DNA of 64,000 nucleotides from Acinetobacter calcoaceticus (GCF_016508255.1 NZ_JADVKT010000002.1:62001-126000); one strand, 5' to 3'; positions 48,969-56,830 are shown, counted from the stretch's first letter. The notes: generated from the sequence alone by a model not told the origin. Numbers and translations are program-made.

Positions 48969-49778
48969 ATGTTAAATGCAGTACAACCTAATATTTGTTT
49001 TGTTGGTAGTAGTACCTTGGCGTTAGCCTTAATTGGAGGCTTAGTTTTAAAAGGATTTAAAAAAGAAAAAATACATCTGATGGAAGAGAAAAAAATTAAC
49101 GATGAAAATATGTTAAAGCAAAAGGAAAATATTTTAAAAAAAGCAGATATTGTTATTTTATTACTGGAGCCTAAAAACCTAAAAGAAACGCTTGAACCAT
49201 TCAAAAAGCACTTAGCACGTAAAGTCATTGTTTCTATGATGGCTGGGATTGATATTGTAAAACTGACAACGATTACTGGTTCAAAAAAAGTTGTTCGGGT
49301 AATTTCAAATCCTCCCGTACTCACTCATGTCGGCACTCATGTTCTTATTGCTTCTGACCAGATGGACCAGATCGATAAAGACCTGATTGAAACGCTATAC
49401 TCTGCAACAGGACAGACTTTCTGGGCAGTTTCCGAAACACAAACTGACGCAATTATTGCTTTATCTGGCTCTGGGCCAGCTTACTTTTTTTATATTTTAG
49501 ATAGCATGATTAAGACGGGAGTCTCATTAGGTCTAGACAAGCAATTAGCCTTAGATCTTGCACTTCAAGCTGCTACGGGTGCAGTTGAAATGATTCGCAA
49601 AACCAATGTTTCGCCTGCAGATTTATGTGGAAAGGTGACTTTGGCAAATGGAATTACCGAATCAGCGCTACGAATGTTTGATTTAGGAAATGTATCTGAT
49701 GATATACGTTTAGCAATGAAGGCCGCATATCACCGTAGTAGAGAAATTACTTCAGAAATTATTTCTGAGGTTGGTTAA
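48969..49778 (+). CDS. proC: Divergent pyrroline-5-carboxylate reductase
   Basis: ProC-type protein of 269 residues that would reduce P5C to proline. The C-terminal signature is well kept (SGSGPAYFFYILD, ALQAATGAVEMI, VTLANGITESALRMF). The N-terminal Rossmann loop departs from consensus: FVGSSTLALALIGGL instead of a GxGxMA/G pattern, and the helix after strand 2 is lysine-rich (KKEKIHLMEEKKIND). It may therefore be a paralogue with changed cofactor use; another ProC elsewhere is plausible. Confidence 0.78.
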   Translation: MLNAVQPNICFVGSSTLALALIGGLVLKGFKKEKIHLMEEKKINDENMLKQKENILKKADIVILLLEPKNLKETLEPFKKHLARKVIVSMMAGIDIVKLTTITGSKKVVRVISNPPVLTHVGTHVLIASDQMDQIDKDLIETLYSATGQTFWAVSETQTDAIIALSGSGPAYFFYILDSMIKTGVSLGLDKQLALDLALQAATGAVEMIRKTNVSPADLCGKVTLANGITESALRMFDLGNVSDDIRLAMKAAYHRSREITSEIISEVG

Positions 49779-49793
49779 CTCTTCTTTAGTAAA

Positions 49794-49910
49794 CTAGTTC
49801 TTTAAAAAGTATTCCCAAATAATGAAACCTAAGCCAAACCCAATAAAAGAGTAGAGAGTAATAATAAAGAATACAAAACTGGCCTTATTTTTTTTCTTCA
49901 AAATGTTCAT
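49794..49910 (-). CDS. Small single-pass membrane protein, 38 aa
   Basis: GGAGG is 7 nt before the ATG at 49910, an excellent ribosome-binding site. The peptide reads MNILKKKNKASFVFF, a positively charged start, then a membrane helix (FFIITLYSFIGFGLGFII) and WEYFLKN. No family recognised. The lysine-rich N-terminus predicts N-in topology. It sits alone between proC and the Lrp gene. Confidence 0.65.
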   Translation of the reverse strand: MNILKKKNKASFVFFIITLYSFIGFGLGFIIWEYFLKN

Positions 49911-50089
49911 GGCGATGCCTCCAATTCAGATTAATTTTATTATGCAGAAGCGGAGGCTGTAATCATAGATACAGAGTTTTTCAAAAAAAATATAACAGAG
50001 TAGCTAAAGGCTATTATTGATTTTTTAAAACAATAACTATTTTAATCAATGGATTAGATCTAAATTTTAGTCTTTACAATTAACAACGC

Positions 50090-50587
50090 CTATTCAATTA
50101 ACATCAAATCGGCTGTATTGGCAGATTTAAGCGGGCGCAGGGCAAAGGTTGAGCGTGTGTGTCGAATGCCTTTAATTGAATAGAGTTTTTTTCGTAAAAA
50201 GCGTTCGTAATGTTCAGCATCTTTTACAGCTACTTTAACCAAATAATCATATTCGCCTGTAACTAGATGAGCTTCTACGACTTCGGGTATGTCTGCTAAT
50301 GCTTCGCTGAAATTTTCCAGCATTTCATCATCATGGCGCTCTAAAGTAATTTCTATAAAGAATACCTCATGAATGCCAATCGCTTTAGGGTTTACGTTTA
50401 CCGTATAGCCTTCAATAATTCTTAAGGTTTCCAGTCGCTTGAGTCGTGTCCAACACGGAGAAGATGAAAGACCTACTTCTTCAGCCAATTGAGCAACGGT
50501 TAATCGGCCATTACCTCGTAAGGCAGATAAAATTTTCCGATCTATACGGTCTAATGTGTATTCTGTTCTGTTCAAAATATAAACCAA
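50090..50587 (-). CDS. Lrp/AsnC-family regulator
   Basis: A winged-helix N-terminus (LDRIDRKILSALRGNGRLTVAQLAEEVGLSSSPCWTRLKRLE) and a C-terminal RAM/AsnC effector domain (VEAHLVTGEYDYLVKVAV). No ATG fits: TTG at 50587 or 50575 are the candidates, and neither has a clear SD, so the start is uncertain. The protein may regulate a neighbour such as the divergent methyltransferase or proC; no evidence decides. Confidence 0.82.
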   Translation of the reverse strand: MVYILNRTEYTLDRIDRKILSALRGNGRLTVAQLAEEVGLSSSPCWTRLKRLETLRIIEGYTVNVNPKAIGIHEVFFIEITLERHDDEMLENFSEALADIPEVVEAHLVTGEYDYLVKVAVKDAEHYERFLRKKLYSIKGIRHTRSTFALRPLKSANTADLMLIE

Positions 50588-50938
50588 AGAAGAATCTTCT
50601 GATAAAATTAAATATACTTCATTTTTATGCTGACATCATTTAAAAAAACCAAAAAATACAGGAAACATTTTGAGCTAAAGCTAAATACACTATTTCTATG
50701 CATCCAACCTTCTGGATAAAGGTTTGGTGGAGCAAAGAGCACTGTTTCAGTAAGGGTGACTAAACAGTGCTCTTTGCGGATTTTTTATAAGTTCTTAAAT
50801 CTATTTTTATTCATTGTCATTGTGTATTAAAATAAATTAAATAATAACTTTATTTTATAAATAATAGAAAAACTAATCATTATTTTTTATCTAACTTTTC
50901 CTTTATGGTGATTTCATTGCAAAGAAGGAAGCAAGGTT
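50588..50938. other. Lrp-methyltransferase divergent intergenic region
   Basis: About 350 bp. It contains the candidate small RNA at 50704 and otherwise AT-rich sequence with the expected divergent promoters. No ORF. Confidence 0.45.
50704..50786 (+). ncRNA. Candidate small RNA with a 16-bp terminator hairpin
   Basis: Two hairpins in tandem. A weak one (50704-50727) is followed by a perfect 16-bp inverted repeat (50732-50747 and 50762-50777) and then GGATTTTTT. It lies between divergent genes, so it ends no annotated transcript. Its promoter is not clear. Confidence 0.45.
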
Positions 50939-51706
50939 ATGATCACCCAGCACGATATAAACCAAAAACAATATCAAAATAAATCTCTCGACTATTTGAA
51001 TAGCCAAGCTCATTCTGAAGGAATTGAATTTAATAAATTTATTAATGAAATTCAGAAATATGAAAAGGCGGTAGTCCTAGATTTAGGCTGTGGTGGTGGT
51101 CATGTCTCTTATAATGTTGCTCCCCATGCTGATCTCGTCTTTGCTTATGATTTATCTCATGAAATGTTAGACACGGTGTCTAAGGCTGCTAGCCAGCGCA
51201 AATTAAAAAACATTTTTGTGCAGCAGGGCATTGCCGAAGATATGCCTTTTAGCGATCATCAGTTTGATGTAGTGATTAGCCGATATTCTGCTCACCATTG
51301 GCAGCATGTTCCGACCGCCATGAAGGAAGTAAGCCGCGTTCTTAAGCCTGATGGTATTGTTATTTTCGTAGATATTATTAGTTCCAGCTCGCCTATATTA
51401 GATACGTTTTTACAGACGATCGAAACGATTCGAGACCCGAGTCATGTACGAAATTATAGTGTGAAAGAATGGGTTTATTTCATCGAAGATGCGGGCTTTG
51501 ACTTGGTTGGTCTAGATAAGCAAATGCTTAATTTAGATTTTGATAGTTGGGTACAGCGTATGAAAACACCTGAAGACCAAATCAAAACTTTACGTTATTT
51601 GCAGGAAGGTTCATCTGACCTCGTTAAGAAATATTTCAAAATTCAAAATGATGGTAGTTTTGAAAGCCATGTCGGCTATTTTGTCTTTAAGAAATTAGGG
51701 TTTTAA
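50939..51706 (+). CDS. Class I SAM methyltransferase (UbiE-like)
   Basis: A 255-residue methyltransferase with VVLDLGCGGGHVSYN for SAM, AYDLSHEML (acidic end of strand 2), FSDHQFDVVISRYSAHHW and EVSRVLKPDGIVIFVD, as in the UbiE/COQ5 family. The substrate is not known; it lacks a context of quinone genes. Single gene. Confidence 0.82.
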   Translation: MITQHDINQKQYQNKSLDYLNSQAHSEGIEFNKFINEIQKYEKAVVLDLGCGGGHVSYNVAPHADLVFAYDLSHEMLDTVSKAASQRKLKNIFVQQGIAEDMPFSDHQFDVVISRYSAHHWQHVPTAMKEVSRVLKPDGIVIFVDIISSSSPILDTFLQTIETIRDPSHVRNYSVKEWVYFIEDAGFDLVGLDKQMLNLDFDSWVQRMKTPEDQIKTLRYLQEGSSDLVKKYFKIQNDGSFESHVGYFVFKKLGF

Positions 51707-51832
51707 CGTGCTAATGAGTAAGGGTTTTAGTAGATAAGAAATAAATCAAATATCACTAGAACTCTTTTTTGAATCGCTTGGATTATATTAAAGAAGATGA
51801 GAAAACAAATTTAATATCAGTTATTTGATAAA

Positions 51833-51866
51833 ACTTAATCACACAATTTTTTTAAGGTGATTAAGT
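51833..51866. terminator. Hairpin downstream of the methyltransferase gene
   Basis: ACTTAATCAC pairs with GTGATTAAGT around a 14-nt T-rich loop (arms 51833-51842 and 51857-51866). It lies about 130 bp after the methyltransferase stop and may be its terminator. Confidence 0.5.
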
Positions 51867-51987
51867 ATTCAAAAGAGAAGAGGATTTATTTAATTTCCTT
51901 TTTATTAATAGACACTTGTAAACAATTATTATTTAATACGCCCGCAACATTGCCACTAATACTTTTAATAATTTTATCGGGGAAATA

Positions 51988-52326
51988 ATGCGTAATATTT
52001 TAGTAACAGCTTTCACTTTATTGGTAGCAACATCAGTTTATGCGGGTCAAGAGTCCAAAACTTATATACAGCGATCAACTTGCGAGAGAACAGTACAACT
52101 ACATGGTTATTTAAGCCGTGCTCAACTTGATTGTAACTATCACTATACTTCACAAGAGTTAGTTCATGAATCTGACAAATGTACTAAACATGAACTAGGT
52201 GATAAATACGGTAGAGAAGTTATGCGATTAGGTATGGACCAATTTGAAGCACGCAAGAGAGGAGATGCGAAAGGCCAATTATGTAGTAAGGTTTTAAAAG
52301 AGTTTCCAAACTATATTAGAAAATAA
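51988..52326 (+). CDS. Small secreted protein with four cysteines
   Basis: A signal peptide (MRNILVTAFTLLVATSVYA/G) precedes a mature part of about 93 residues with four Cys (ERTCERT region, LDCNYHY, DKCTKHE, QLCSKVL), likely two disulfides. The remainder is helical and charged. No known family. It lies 230 bp from the end of the immunity gene and reads the other way. Periplasmic location is inferred. Confidence 0.65.
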   Translation: MRNILVTAFTLLVATSVYAGQESKTYIQRSTCERTVQLHGYLSRAQLDCNYHYTSQELVHESDKCTKHELGDKYGREVMRLGMDQFEARKRGDAKGQLCSKVLKEFPNYIRK

Positions 52327-52520
52327 AATAAGATTTTAAAAACCTCTTGTAGCAAGCCGATAAGATGGATTTAATTATTCATTTTATCGGTGTATCATGG
52401 CATATAACCTATCATTTAAATCATAAAATACACCTCAAGAAACCGCTTAATATAAAAAATGATCTAATTGGGGATCTATCATAGCGGAGTATATTTTTAA
52501 GTTTTACTCATGTAAAAAAG

Positions 52521-52545
52521 CTGGGAAATTTCCCCCAGCTATCAC
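52521..52545 (-). terminator. Terminator of the T6SS toxin/immunity unit
   Basis: AGCTGGG pairs with CCCAGCT around a 7-8-nt loop, immediately after the distal immunity gene. A similar hairpin occurs downstream of the proximal immunity gene (about 53349-53369), consistent with duplication of the unit. Confidence 0.65.
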
Positions 52546-52557
52546 TATATTTATGGA

Positions 52558-53250
52558 TTACTCATTAAAGAAACCGTCTGGCAATCCCGCTTCTGGAATA
52601 ACACCTAATTCAACAAGTGCAATCGAATTCTCTTGAACTATTTTCTTTAATTCGTCTGTCTCATCTGCCCAATTTTCATCAAACACAAGAATAGTGCCTT
52701 TGTTGTATTGGTTATCTACATCCACCTTTTTATAGAGGTGTGGTAAATAGTCTGCGGTGATGCTGACAGGCACATAGCAAATAGCAGTCGTTTCGGCTTT
52801 ATGGGGAAATACGTTGATATCGCCAAAGAAATAAGTATTTAGGGAAACATAATTATAATGAGCGTACTTTAGTAAAACTTGAAATAACTGAATCATTTGC
52901 TCAGTATTAAAAACCTTTTTAAATATCATCATCAAGTCAAACGAATCATATCTTAGACTCGCAAATTGCCTACTTTCTTCTAACCCATTCCATAGTGAAA
53001 AACTTTCAAAATGATCTGAATCTCTAAGATTAAAAAGATACTTATGAGCTTTTTCTGTGGGAAAAGGATAATCTAGGGGAGCCTCAGTAGTATCTTCATC
53101 AGCGTTATTTACATACCAGTTGGCAAAAATCGGATCAATTACCGAAATTTCTTTAATCATCAGCTTTAAAGTTTCTAATTGAGCCGTAATTTCATTTTCA
53201 GTTGATCCAAGTCTTTTTGAAGTGTGAGTACTAAGAAAAAAATCTCTCAT
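52558..53250 (-). CDS. Second (distal) Imm52-type immunity protein
   Basis: A 230-residue paralogue of the immunity protein at 53391-54077. The last 80 residues or so are nearly identical (TTAICYVP, YLPHLYKK, YNKGTILVFDENW, ETDELKK, ELGVIPE). The first two thirds are clearly more divergent. AGGA lies 7 nt before the ATG. I call it Imm52-like because of its toxin context. It is likely an orphan or alternate-specificity immunity gene, preceded by a vestige of the toxin 3' end. Confidence 0.75.
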   Translation of the reverse strand: MRDFFLSTHTSKRLGSTENEITAQLETLKLMIKEISVIDPIFANWYVNNADEDTTEAPLDYPFPTEKAHKYLFNLRDSDHFESFSLWNGLEESRQFASLRYDSFDLMMIFKKVFNTEQMIQLFQVLLKYAHYNYVSLNTYFFGDINVFPHKAETTAICYVPVSITADYLPHLYKKVDVDNQYNKGTILVFDENWADETDELKKIVQENSIALVELGVIPEAGLPDGFFNE

Positions 53251-53290
53251 TTTGAAATCCTATTGTCATAAAGGCATAAAATTGTTGAGA
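53251..53290 (-). repeat. Vestige of the toxin gene 3' end upstream of the distal immunity gene
   Basis: About 40 bp upstream of the distal immunity gene match the sequence upstream of the proximal one (54078-54116) nearly base for base. In the latter this is the end of the toxin gene, coding IYMPL and stop. In the copy the same codons are readable but carry a one-base change of frame. It marks a duplication of toxin-tail plus immunity gene. Confidence 0.7.
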
Positions 53291-53390
53291 TGAGTGAAAT
53301 TTGCTCATCTCATTTAGCTAATTCTTTGTTATTATTTTTCTATAAAAACAGGGGCACGCTTTGTACCCCAAGTATCACTATATTTATGAG

Positions 53391-54077
53391 TTATTCATTT
53401 AAGAAGCCGTGCGGTAGTTCAGTTTCAGGAATAACACCTAGCTCAATAAGCGCAATAGAGTTTTCTTGAATTATTTTTTTTAACTCGTCTGTCTCATCCG
53501 ACCAGTTTTCATCAAACACCAGAATAGTGCCTTTGTTATATTCGTTATCTACTTCGATCTTTTTATAAAGATGGGGTAAATAGTTGTCATCAATTTTGGT
53601 CGGTACATAGCAAATTGCAGTAGTCACTAATCTATGAGGATAAATATTTATACGGCCACAGAAGAAGGTATTAAGATATACGTAGTCGTAAGTTGGAAAT
53701 TTTAAAATAACTTCAAAAAGTCTAATCATTTGATTGGTGTTTAAATTTTTTTGAAAATCAAGGATTAAACCAACTCTACTAAATGAAATTCCTGCAAAGT
53801 TTTCTTCTTCTATTGAACCATTCCAGAGTAAAAAGATTTCATTAATATCATTTTTTCTAAGGTCAAATAGATAATTTCGTGCTTTTTCTGTAGGTATCGG
53901 ATAATCGTATGGAGGCTTAGAACCAACAGGATTATTGATATACCATTTCTCAAAAATAGGATCAATTGTAGAAAGTTCAGAAACTATTTCAAACAGTTTA
54001 TCTATTTGCTCTCTTATTGCAGTTTCAGAGCTGCTAAGAACTTTTGAAATACGAGTACTTAAAAAAAACTGAGTCAT
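53391..54077 (-). CDS. Proximal Imm52-type immunity protein of the Tox-REase-5 toxin
   Basis: A 228-residue cytoplasmic protein starting 15 bp after the toxin stop, the expected place for the cognate immunity. It reads FFLSTRISKVLSSSE, YDYPIPTEKARNYLFDLR and a conserved tail YNKGTILVFDENW. It has no signal peptide, which fits a toxin that acts on DNA or RNA in the cytoplasm. AGGA lies 7 nt upstream. A paralogue follows. The Imm52 name is from memory of toxin pairs, not from a search. Confidence 0.78.
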   Translation of the reverse strand: MTQFFLSTRISKVLSSSETAIREQIDKLFEIVSELSTIDPIFEKWYINNPVGSKPPYDYPIPTEKARNYLFDLRKNDINEIFLLWNGSIEEENFAGISFSRVGLILDFQKNLNTNQMIRLFEVILKFPTYDYVYLNTFFCGRINIYPHRLVTTAICYVPTKIDDNYLPHLYKKIEVDNEYNKGTILVFDENWSDETDELKKIIQENSIALIELGVIPETELPHGFLNE

Positions 54078-54092
54078 TTTAGAATCCTATTG

Positions 54093-54734
54093 TTATAAAG
54101 GCATATAAATTGTTTGAATCAAATGACCAGTCATTGAGTCAAAAAATAATTTGGTTTCTTGCTCGTAAAAATACCATGACAATTTCGCAGATTTAAACGT
54201 ATCTTTTACGGCTTTTTGACTAAGTGCTTCTGCTTGCATCTTTTTAAAAATTTCCCTTTTCATGAATATAGGTTTTCCCTCTAAAAATTGAGCATATCGT
54301 CCTTTTGCCTCAACCAAAATACATTCCATAGGCCATAAACCATCAAATGAAACACCAGAGACATTCCACTCTTGAATTTGGGTCGTGGGCGTGGGCTTTT
54401 TATTCCCTGTTTTTAAAAAGGGTGGTGAGGCTTTAAAGGTCAAAGGATAGCTCGATAAATTGGCGATCTTGAGCTGATATTGGGTATTAACTTCATTGCC
54501 CATCGTGCGTTCTAATTGATGTTTATTGCCTAACTGATAAGGCTCGCATTTATTACAGCGTTGTTGTTTGGTTATGTCTTTGCTGACTTCTTTGGCTAAC
54601 ACAATGGTCGCCATGCCTTTAGCTGCTTCGGTCGCAATGACTCTGCCACCTTGCACGCCAATGACTTCACCCGCAGCAGGAGCGGCAACTCTTGCGCCAG
54701 CGGTGGCGAGTCCACGTAACACGATTCCCAACAT
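54093..54734 (-). CDS. T6SS cargo toxin, Tox-REase-5 nuclease
   Basis: A 213-residue effector. The N-terminal Ala/Gly-rich hydrophobic stretch (about 1-50) could serve loading or entry. A CNKC motif (Cys60, Cys63) precedes the toxin domain, which carries a PD-(D/E)xK-type core: Asp131 (FDGLW) and Glu142-Ala-Lys144 (VEAKGRY). It sits just after a DUF4123 adaptor and a small protein, and just before its immunity gene. The arrangement is that of the TseT-type locus of Pseudomonas. AAGGA lies 8 nt upstream. Nuclease activity is inferred. Confidence 0.83.
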   Translation of the reverse strand: MLGIVLRGLATAGARVAAPAAGEVIGVQGGRVIATEAAKGMATIVLAKEVSKDITKQQRCNKCEPYQLGNKHQLERTMGNEVNTQYQLKIANLSSYPLTFKASPPFLKTGNKKPTPTTQIQEWNVSGVSFDGLWPMECILVEAKGRYAQFLEGKPIFMKREIFKKMQAEALSQKAVKDTFKSAKLSWYFYEQETKLFFDSMTGHLIQTIYMPL

Positions 54735-54735
54735 G

Positions 54736-55083
54736 TTAGCTATCCTTCTTCAATTCGTAATATTCCAATGTCGATAACAGGTCTTTGCCGCGAATATTTG
54801 AGCCATAAATAAAATCTTGGATTTTAGGGTCTTTCAGCACGTCTTTTCTCATAATCGTATTCCACACGATGAGCTGACAAATGACTTCGTTGTCTGTCAA
54901 AAGTAGGGATACCAACAAATCAAAGCTTGCATAAATGTCTGTTTTTAGCTGCTCATAATTGACCTGATAGGTGCTAAAAGACGTTTCATGTTCCAACAGA
55001 TAGTTATAAATTTTTTCGCACAGGTCTTGTCTGTCTTGGACTTTTTCTAAACTTTCTATTTGCTTTGGGTCTAACTTAATCAT
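54736..55083 (-). CDS. Small T6SS accessory protein (possible co-chaperone)
   Basis: A 115-residue helical protein (KQIESLEKVQDRQDLCEKIYNYLLEHE and LLSTLEYYELKK) that I do not recognise. Its start overlaps the end of the DUF4123 gene by 8 nt, and its stop lies 1 bp from the toxin start, so it is made with both. In the Pseudomonas TseT locus a small gene in this position is a co-chaperone; a parallel is inferred. Confidence 0.6.
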   Translation of the reverse strand: MIKLDPKQIESLEKVQDRQDLCEKIYNYLLEHETSFSTYQVNYEQLKTDIYASFDLLVSLLLTDNEVICQLIVWNTIMRKDVLKDPKIQDFIYGSNIRGKDLLSTLEYYELKKDS

Positions 55084-55573
55084 GGTTGTTTAGCTCATAG
55101 CTTTTTTGGTTAAGCGCAAAATAAATAGACTCAAAACCATCTAACAGTTGTTGTTTTTGCTTTGGGGTAAAAATAAGGGTTAGGCGGTTTAATACACGCG
55201 GGTCGTAGTATCGAAGTATGCCTATCCCACCGTCCTCAAGATCTATATAGAGCTTTTCCAAAAGCTTATTTTTCAATTGTTTGATATCTAAAGTGCTCTT
55301 AATCAAGATCATAGAATCTTTCGATTTCATGAGCTGAATGTGGTTTTCAATGTGTTCTTGGTTTAGTTGCTTTAGCTCAAACAAAATTGGGCCGTAAGTG
55401 TAGGCTTCTTCTTCATAAGTGCCTTTAAATAAATAGATGCAATCGCCATAGCTCTGTTCAATACTTGATAACTGGTCGTGGTCGAGTTGTGCGCCGTCAA
55501 CCAGTAAAAACAGTGGCCCATTTGCGTGATGATTTACGATTAAGTTTTCTAAATTAGGTTGTTCAAAACTCAT
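55076..55573 (-). CDS. DUF4123 T6SS effector adaptor
   Basis: A DUF4123 (Tap/Tec-type) adaptor of about 165 residues that would load the toxin onto VgrG. Family landmarks are LFLLVDGAQLD near residue 20, YTYGPILFEL, and RYYDPRVLNRL. The start at 55573 is chosen because it overlaps the vgrG-fragment stop in an ATGA arrangement; a longer frame at 55618 lies inside that fragment. The overlap suggests it was once coupled to a full vgrG. Confidence 0.82.
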   Translation of the reverse strand: MSFEQPNLENLIVNHHANGPLFLLVDGAQLDHDQLSSIEQSYGDCIYLFKGTYEEEAYTYGPILFELKQLNQEHIENHIQLMKSKDSMILIKSTLDIKQLKNKLLEKLYIDLEDGGIGILRYYDPRVLNRLTLIFTPKQKQQLLDGFESIYFALNQKSYELNNHD

Positions 55574-55770
55574 CTTCTTACAATCCCTGCACCTTCTTTT
55601 GCGGCTTTCATGAGGCATTCAACACAAATGGGTTGGGGGAGTGCATGGTTGAGCATTTTTACTTGTGCGCCAGACTTGAAAAGGTGCTGACCAGCTTTGA
55701 CTTCAAATTTTGAAGGCGTAATAACGGTAATACCGTTTTGATTGATAATAATTTGGGAACCACCAGCCAT
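55570..55770 (-). pseudogene. vgrG 3' remnant
   Basis: A 66-residue frame that looks like the end of VgrG (DUF2345 region): MAGGSQIIINQNGITVITP followed by KFEVKAGQHLFKSG, then a short Cys-containing tail (PICVECLMKAA). Normal VgrG is 700-1,000 residues or more, so nearly all is missing. The frame is still closed by a stop that overlaps the DUF4123 start, and a weak AGG lies near its ATG, so a short peptide could be made. It shows that this island broke off from a vgrG cluster. Confidence 0.7.
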
Positions 55771-55859
55771 GATTTACCTAATATTTTATTAAAAAGATTT
55801 AAAATTAATTTATAATAAAAAATATTATATTATCTAATTATATTTTATTCTACAAAATT

Positions 55860-56507
55860 ATGACTTTTATTGTTGCGATACAACTAAACGATAGCATTAT
55901 CGTTGCTTCTGATAATAAGAAAGTAACCATTAATCAAGATGGCGAGTTAAATTTTTCTAATGAAAGTATTTCTAAAATGTTCGCGTGGGAAAAGGGAATA
56001 ATTACAGGGACAGGTGAATATATTGTGATAAGTCGGGCAGTTCATCTCTTTAATAATAGTAAAGAGATGACATCTCAATATTTATCGGAGTGCTTGGAAA
56101 TTTCAAGACGTCTTAGGGAATATGAAATAGGTCAAGATTATTTTCAAGTGGCTTATACTAAACTGATTTATTCGACTTATACCGAAAATGGGGCACAGCT
56201 TTATCGAGTTGAAAATTTTGAGTCTAATTATAACTATCAGGTAAGCAAAGCTGAACCTATGGATATAACAATCTGGTTGTTTAATCCAACTGTTGAAACC
56301 ATCGCTGTTAATTTAAAAGCATTATATGATGATTTAAAGGATAGAGCATATTTTAAAAATAATACAGAATGGATAAGTTACTATATTGAACGAATTGCCC
56401 CAATTTTTAAAAAGAAAAGTCAGCAAGATTGGTTAATGAGTCAAAGCTTTGATATATTTTTTCAAAGTAAAGATGGCTTTATTTATGATCAAATACCCAA
56501 CATATAG
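55860..56507 (+). CDS. Ntn-hydrolase-like protein of unknown function
   Basis: A 215-residue protein with an HslV/proteasome-like start, M-T2-FIVAIQLNDSIIVASD, where Thr2 would be the nucleophile after Met removal and the strand ends in Asp as in HslV (TTIV-to-AGD). GIITGTGEY follows in the position of the second strand pair. The rest is helical with ISKMFAWEK and SYYIERIAPIFKKK. The Ntn fold is inferred only from the N-terminus. It diverges from the T6SS island. No clear SD. Confidence 0.5.
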   Translation: MTFIVAIQLNDSIIVASDNKKVTINQDGELNFSNESISKMFAWEKGIITGTGEYIVISRAVHLFNNSKEMTSQYLSECLEISRRLREYEIGQDYFQVAYTKLIYSTYTENGAQLYRVENFESNYNYQVSKAEPMDITIWLFNPTVETIAVNLKALYDDLKDRAYFKNNTEWISYYIERIAPIFKKKSQQDWLMSQSFDIFFQSKDGFIYDQIPNI

Positions 56508-56599
56508 ATTGTTAAGTATTTATTTACGGTCTGATTTTTTTTACAATTAATAAATGTAGTTTATTGACAGTCGTTTAACCAATCATTATTCTTCACATG

Positions 56600-56830
56600 C
56601 TGGCCACATTGCCAGGCAGTCTTGACGGACTGTTAAACTCAGTCATCAGAGGTAATCCTTTCTGAGGATCTGCTTCGGATGTACCACTCGTTCCCTCCCG
56701 TAGCGGTAGGACGGGAGAGGGACACCCTCGGGTGTGCTGGTTCTGAGTTACTGGTCCGTCAACCCTCTTCCGTTCTGCCACCATAATTTATCATCTTGGC
56801 AGAATCCAATTGTGAGTATTGGAGGTTGTC
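56600..56830 (+). ncRNA. GC-rich structured leader RNA with sequestered ribosome-binding site
   Basis: A long-range 9-bp helix (TTGACGGAC, 56622-56630, with GTCCGTCAA, 56754-56762) and a second 7-bp helix (56636-56642 with 56743-56749) close a multi-hairpin domain: CCCTCCCGT/ACGGGAG, ACACCC/GGGTGT. It is flanked by hairpins at 56600-56615 and 56773-56804. A last one, TCCAAT/ATTGGA (56805-56823), overlaps the GGAGG of the ORF at 56831. The region is far more GC-rich than its surroundings. The plan recalls C4-type antisense or leader RNAs, but I cannot name a family. Confidence 0.6.

Noticed and set aside
56593-56784. Minus-strand 63-aa frame opposite the structured leader
   Set aside because: It runs through the hairpin-forming GC-rich element, so the RNA structure explains the open frame better. 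It has no good ribosome-binding site that I could confirm. A coding role cannot be fully excluded.
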